From Moryella indoligenes (GTDB taxonomy: Bacteria; Bacillota; Clostridia; Lachnospirales; Lachnospiraceae), in NCBI RefSeq assembly GCF_030812885.1, contig NZ_JAUSTO010000023.1, positions 1-23,668 of the forward strand: a stretch of 23,668 nt of DNA, given 5' to 3'. Below, piece by piece: positions 22,329 to 23,668 of this stretch. The position numbers and the translations under genes were made by a program. Position 1 is the stretch's first letter, and every line of letters starts with the position of its first letter. Under the pieces are notes generated by a model. It was not told the origin of the DNA, ran no database searches, and saw only the letters and a program-made list of their open reading frames with translations.

Positions 22329-22715
22329 ATGAAATATATTTACACTGCCGTATTTACCGAAGAAGATTCTAAAGTATATGCTCGCATCCCGGATCTTCCG
22401 GGCTGCATTACTACCGGGAAGGACTTAAACGATGCGATTGAGGCAATCACCGATGCTGCCAGTGGATGGCTTATAACTGCCGAGGATCACGAAGATCCGA
22501 TACCTGAGGCTTCTTCGCAGGAGTCCATCCGTGATGCATATCCCGGGAGCTTCTCCCTAATTCGCATCGATACTCTTGCTTACCGCGCTGAGACCGATAC
22601 CCGCGCCGTCCGGAAGAATGTCTCTCTCCCGGCATGGATGTCTAACCTCGCGGAGCGCCGAGGGATCAATTGCTCCAAAGTCTTGCAGGAAGGAATTCTC
22701 CAGCGCCTTAGTTAA
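22329..22715 (+). CDS. hicB: HicB-family antitoxin
   Basis: This 128-residue protein has an N-terminal partial RNase H-like domain (YTAVFTEEDSKVYARIPDLPGCITTGKDLNDAIEAITDAASGWL, residues 5-48) that binds HicA. A C-terminal segment (VRKNVSLPAWMSNLAERRGINCSKVLQEGIL, about 94-124) is consistent with a ribbon-helix-helix DNA-binding unit. GGAGGAGATT precedes the ATG. It is co-transcribed with hicA from the promoter at 22052-22080 and is followed by a terminator at 22737-22765. It probably represses its own promoter through the repeats at 22034-22076. Confidence 0.9.
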   Translation: MKYIYTAVFTEEDSKVYARIPDLPGCITTGKDLNDAIEAITDAASGWLITAEDHEDPIPEASSQESIRDAYPGSFSLIRIDTLAYRAETDTRAVRKNVSLPAWMSNLAERRGINCSKVLQEGILQRLS

Positions 22716-22824
22716 TCTCATCGCCTGACTCTTTATACGGCAGCGGGTAAAACCGCTGTCGTTTTATAAATTCCCAAGTGCTGGCTTCTGTCAACGTTCT
22801 CGCATGATGCATTCTGAGCATCAT
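22708..22824 (-). CDS. Tiny ORF (38 aa) antisense to the hicB 3' end
   Basis: It reads MMLRMHHARTLTEASTWEF and ends RFYPLPYKESGDEIN. The start overlaps the stop of the 40-residue ORF (ATGA), with GAAAGGG before it. Its last codons overlap the hicB 3' end on the other strand, and the hicB terminator lies inside it. The coupling pattern supports it; the short length leaves doubt. The function is unknown. Confidence 0.4.
   Translation of the reverse strand: MMLRMHHARTLTEASTWEFIKRQRFYPLPYKESGDEIN
22737..22765 (+). terminator. hicAB Rho-independent terminator
   Basis: ACGGCAGCGG-GTAAAA-CCGCTGTCGT forms a stem of about 10 bp with one G:T pair, followed by TTTT. It lies 22 bases after the hicB stop and points in the hicAB direction. 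Confidence 0.85.
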
Positions 22825-22943
22825 ATCACCCTTTCAATCAGCCTCATTCTCCAGCACATCCATCGCCTTTGCACCATTTTCGCGGCCCCGCGAAAAATGT
22901 ACCATATAGCCGCCAAGTACGGGCGCTTCTGCTTATATGCCAT
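22821..22943 (-). CDS. Tiny basic ORF (40 aa)
   Basis: It reads MAYKQKRPYLAAIWYIFRGA, then AKMVQRRWMCWRMRLIERVI. GGAGGG lies 8 bases before the ATG. The product is very basic, with many aromatic residues. Its DNA holds a perfect inverted repeat, TTTTCGCGG-CC-CCGCGAAAA (22877-22896). A weaker hairpin (22957-22977) lies before its ribosome binding site. It is coupled to the following 38-residue ORF. The function is unknown. Confidence 0.45.
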   Translation of the reverse strand: MAYKQKRPYLAAIWYIFRGAAKMVQRRWMCWRMRLIERVI

Positions 22944-22980
22944 AGTCAAATCCCTCCACACCCCACAAGGGAGTGTGATT

Positions 22981-23541
22981 TTAGATTTTGAAAGCGGGAC
23001 GCACACCAAGAAAGATAGAAGCGTTGTAGTAGCCCGCACGACAGCCGTTGCCGACACCGGCAAAAATGGGAGCGAAACCTTCTACATTGTTAATCAGCCA
23101 GTACCATTCCAAACCACCGTTCTTTCCCCGGAACGCAATACGGTTCCTACGCAGCTTCATAGGCGCCCACTGAACGGTTGTCTCTGGTTCAGTGTCCTCA
23201 TAAATATTCTCTCCGAAAATCTCACGCTCTGTAGGAAGTCGGAGCAGGTCACCGTTCTCAAGCAACAACAGACGGCTACGCAGTTCAGCCGGGAACCTGT
23301 TAAGAATTTTCCCGTTGAGAATGTCCCGCAGATCAGAAGCAAAGTACCCGCCCTCATTGGTGGCCTTACGGTTCATGCGGTACTCTTTCTTCAAGCAGTC
23401 CACAAAGCAGAACAGCATACCGTCCTGTTCCTGCTTGACAGCCATTGCTTCCACTCCCTCACCATCCGTGAGAGTGAAGGAGATAACGTCACCAATTTTG
23501 TACTCATTGGTTTCTATCTCATTGGTTCTAAACAACTTCAT
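22981..23541 (-). CDS. DUF6273-like phage protein
   Basis: This 186-residue soluble protein has the C-terminal pattern WYWLINNVEGFAPIFAGVGNGCRAGYYNASIFLGVRPAFKI, which is the DUF6273 signature (W-x-W-L ... N-A-S ... GVRPAF). The N-terminal half is beta-rich (YKIGDVISFTLTDGEGVEAMAVKQEQDGMLFCFVDCL), and the middle reads LRDILNGKILNRFPAEL...LLRLPTEREIFGENIY. AGGAGG precedes the ATG by 8 bases. The function is unknown; the domain is common in Firmicutes prophages and surface-related proteins. It is the first complete large gene of the leftward accessory block. Confidence 0.75.
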   Translation of the reverse strand: MKLFRTNEIETNEYKIGDVISFTLTDGEGVEAMAVKQEQDGMLFCFVDCLKKEYRMNRKATNEGGYFASDLRDILNGKILNRFPAELRSRLLLLENGDLLRLPTEREIFGENIYEDTEPETTVQWAPMKLRRNRIAFRGKNGGLEWYWLINNVEGFAPIFAGVGNGCRAGYYNASIFLGVRPAFKI

Positions 23542-23543
23542 CG

Positions 23544-23618
23544 TTAAGTCCTCCTATTGTTCATTGTTTGATGGCTTAGAGACAGGATGTAATCTTCACT
23601 CACAGTTCTTTCTCCCAT
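23544..23618 (-). CDS. Possible 24-residue ORF
   Basis: It reads MGERTVSEDYILSLSHQTMN, then NRRT. It starts inside the end of the partial gene at the right edge and stops 2 bases before the next ATG, with its 3' end carrying that gene's AGGAGG. It may be a leader peptide or chance. Evidence is weak. Confidence 0.25.
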   Translation of the reverse strand: MGERTVSEDYILSLSHQTMNNRRT

Positions 23619-23668
23619 CTGGTCTTCATTTCATGTGGTATCTGCTGCCCTCTATCCCTTCCCCCCGT
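23600..23668 (-). CDS. C-terminal end of a gene cut by the right window edge
   Basis: An open minus-strand frame enters from the edge and ends GGRDRGQQIPHEMKTRWEKEL. Only 22 codons are visible, so no family can be assigned; it may also be an untranslated open stretch. Confidence 0.35.
   Translation of the reverse strand, partial: TGGRDRGQQIPHEMKTRWEKEL

Noticed and set aside
22981..23541. Diversity-generating retroelement target in the DUF6273-like protein
   Set aside because: No reverse transcriptase, template repeat or A-biased variable repeat is seen in the window; the resemblance is only to a lectin-like C-terminal pattern.
22804..23547. 247-residue plus-strand open frame
   Set aside because: It is antisense to the DUF6273-like gene, which has a good ribosome binding site and a recognised C-terminal motif; the plus frame has neither.
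1..23668. CRISPR array, tRNA genes, insertion sequences, integrase or att sites
   Set aside because: No spaced repeats of array type, no cloverleaf-like sequence, no transposase or recombinase coding pattern was found on either strand.

Overview
The window is part of a prophage, or an induced phage genome, from a Gram-positive gut-type bacterium, most likely Clostridia (probably Lachnospiraceae). The reasons are strong AGGAGG ribosome binding sites, moderate GC content, and proteins of the PBSX/Xkd tail set, DUF1492 regulator, P27 small terminase and phage PAPS-reductase families common in that group. No integrase, repressor or replication gene is present, so the window covers the lysis, structural, packaging and late-regulation part plus some accessory genes. 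Almost every gene is on the minus strand and is transcribed from right to left, mostly with ATGA or few-base overlaps.

Reading in the direction of transcription (right to left): an accessory/early block (23668-19425) holds a partial gene, a DUF6273-like protein, two tiny coupled ORFs, a HicA-HicB toxin-antitoxin pair on the opposite (plus) strand with its own sigma-A promoter and terminator, a broken DUF4406-like start, a Cys-rich small protein, a PAPS-reductase-like gene interrupted at a (GA)6 tract, four small genes and a DUF1492/ArpU-like regulator. Between 19424 and 19250 there is a promoter, repeats, a hairpin and a strong terminator. The layout recalls a phage late-control region of the lambda Q / pR' / tR' type.

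Next comes packaging and head (19249-11922): HNH nuclease, a GC-rich candidate cos site, small and large terminase, HK97-type portal, ClpP-like prohead protease, HK97 major capsid, and four head-tail connection proteins. The contractile tail follows (11917-3616): sheath, tube, an XkdN-like chaperone with a clear A-AAA-AAC minus-one frameshift site, tape measure, LysM baseplate protein, XkdQ-, DUF2577-, DUF2634-, baseplate J- and DUF2313-type proteins. It is therefore a myovirus with an HK97-like head.

The distal end (3619-1) holds a short tail fibre, an orphan fibre-tip module lying in the opposite orientation tail-to-tail with that fibre, a DUF4376-like protein, two small membrane proteins of the lysis region, a holin-like protein, a small VDAGP-repeat protein, a terminator, a tandem-repeat leader and a GH24 endolysin cut by the window edge.

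The points most worth a second look are the inverted fibre-tip module (2644-3012), the frameshift site (9895-9901), the promoter-hairpin-terminator arrangement downstream of the DUF1492 gene, and the dinucleotide tract that decides whether the PAPS-reductase-like gene is in frame.
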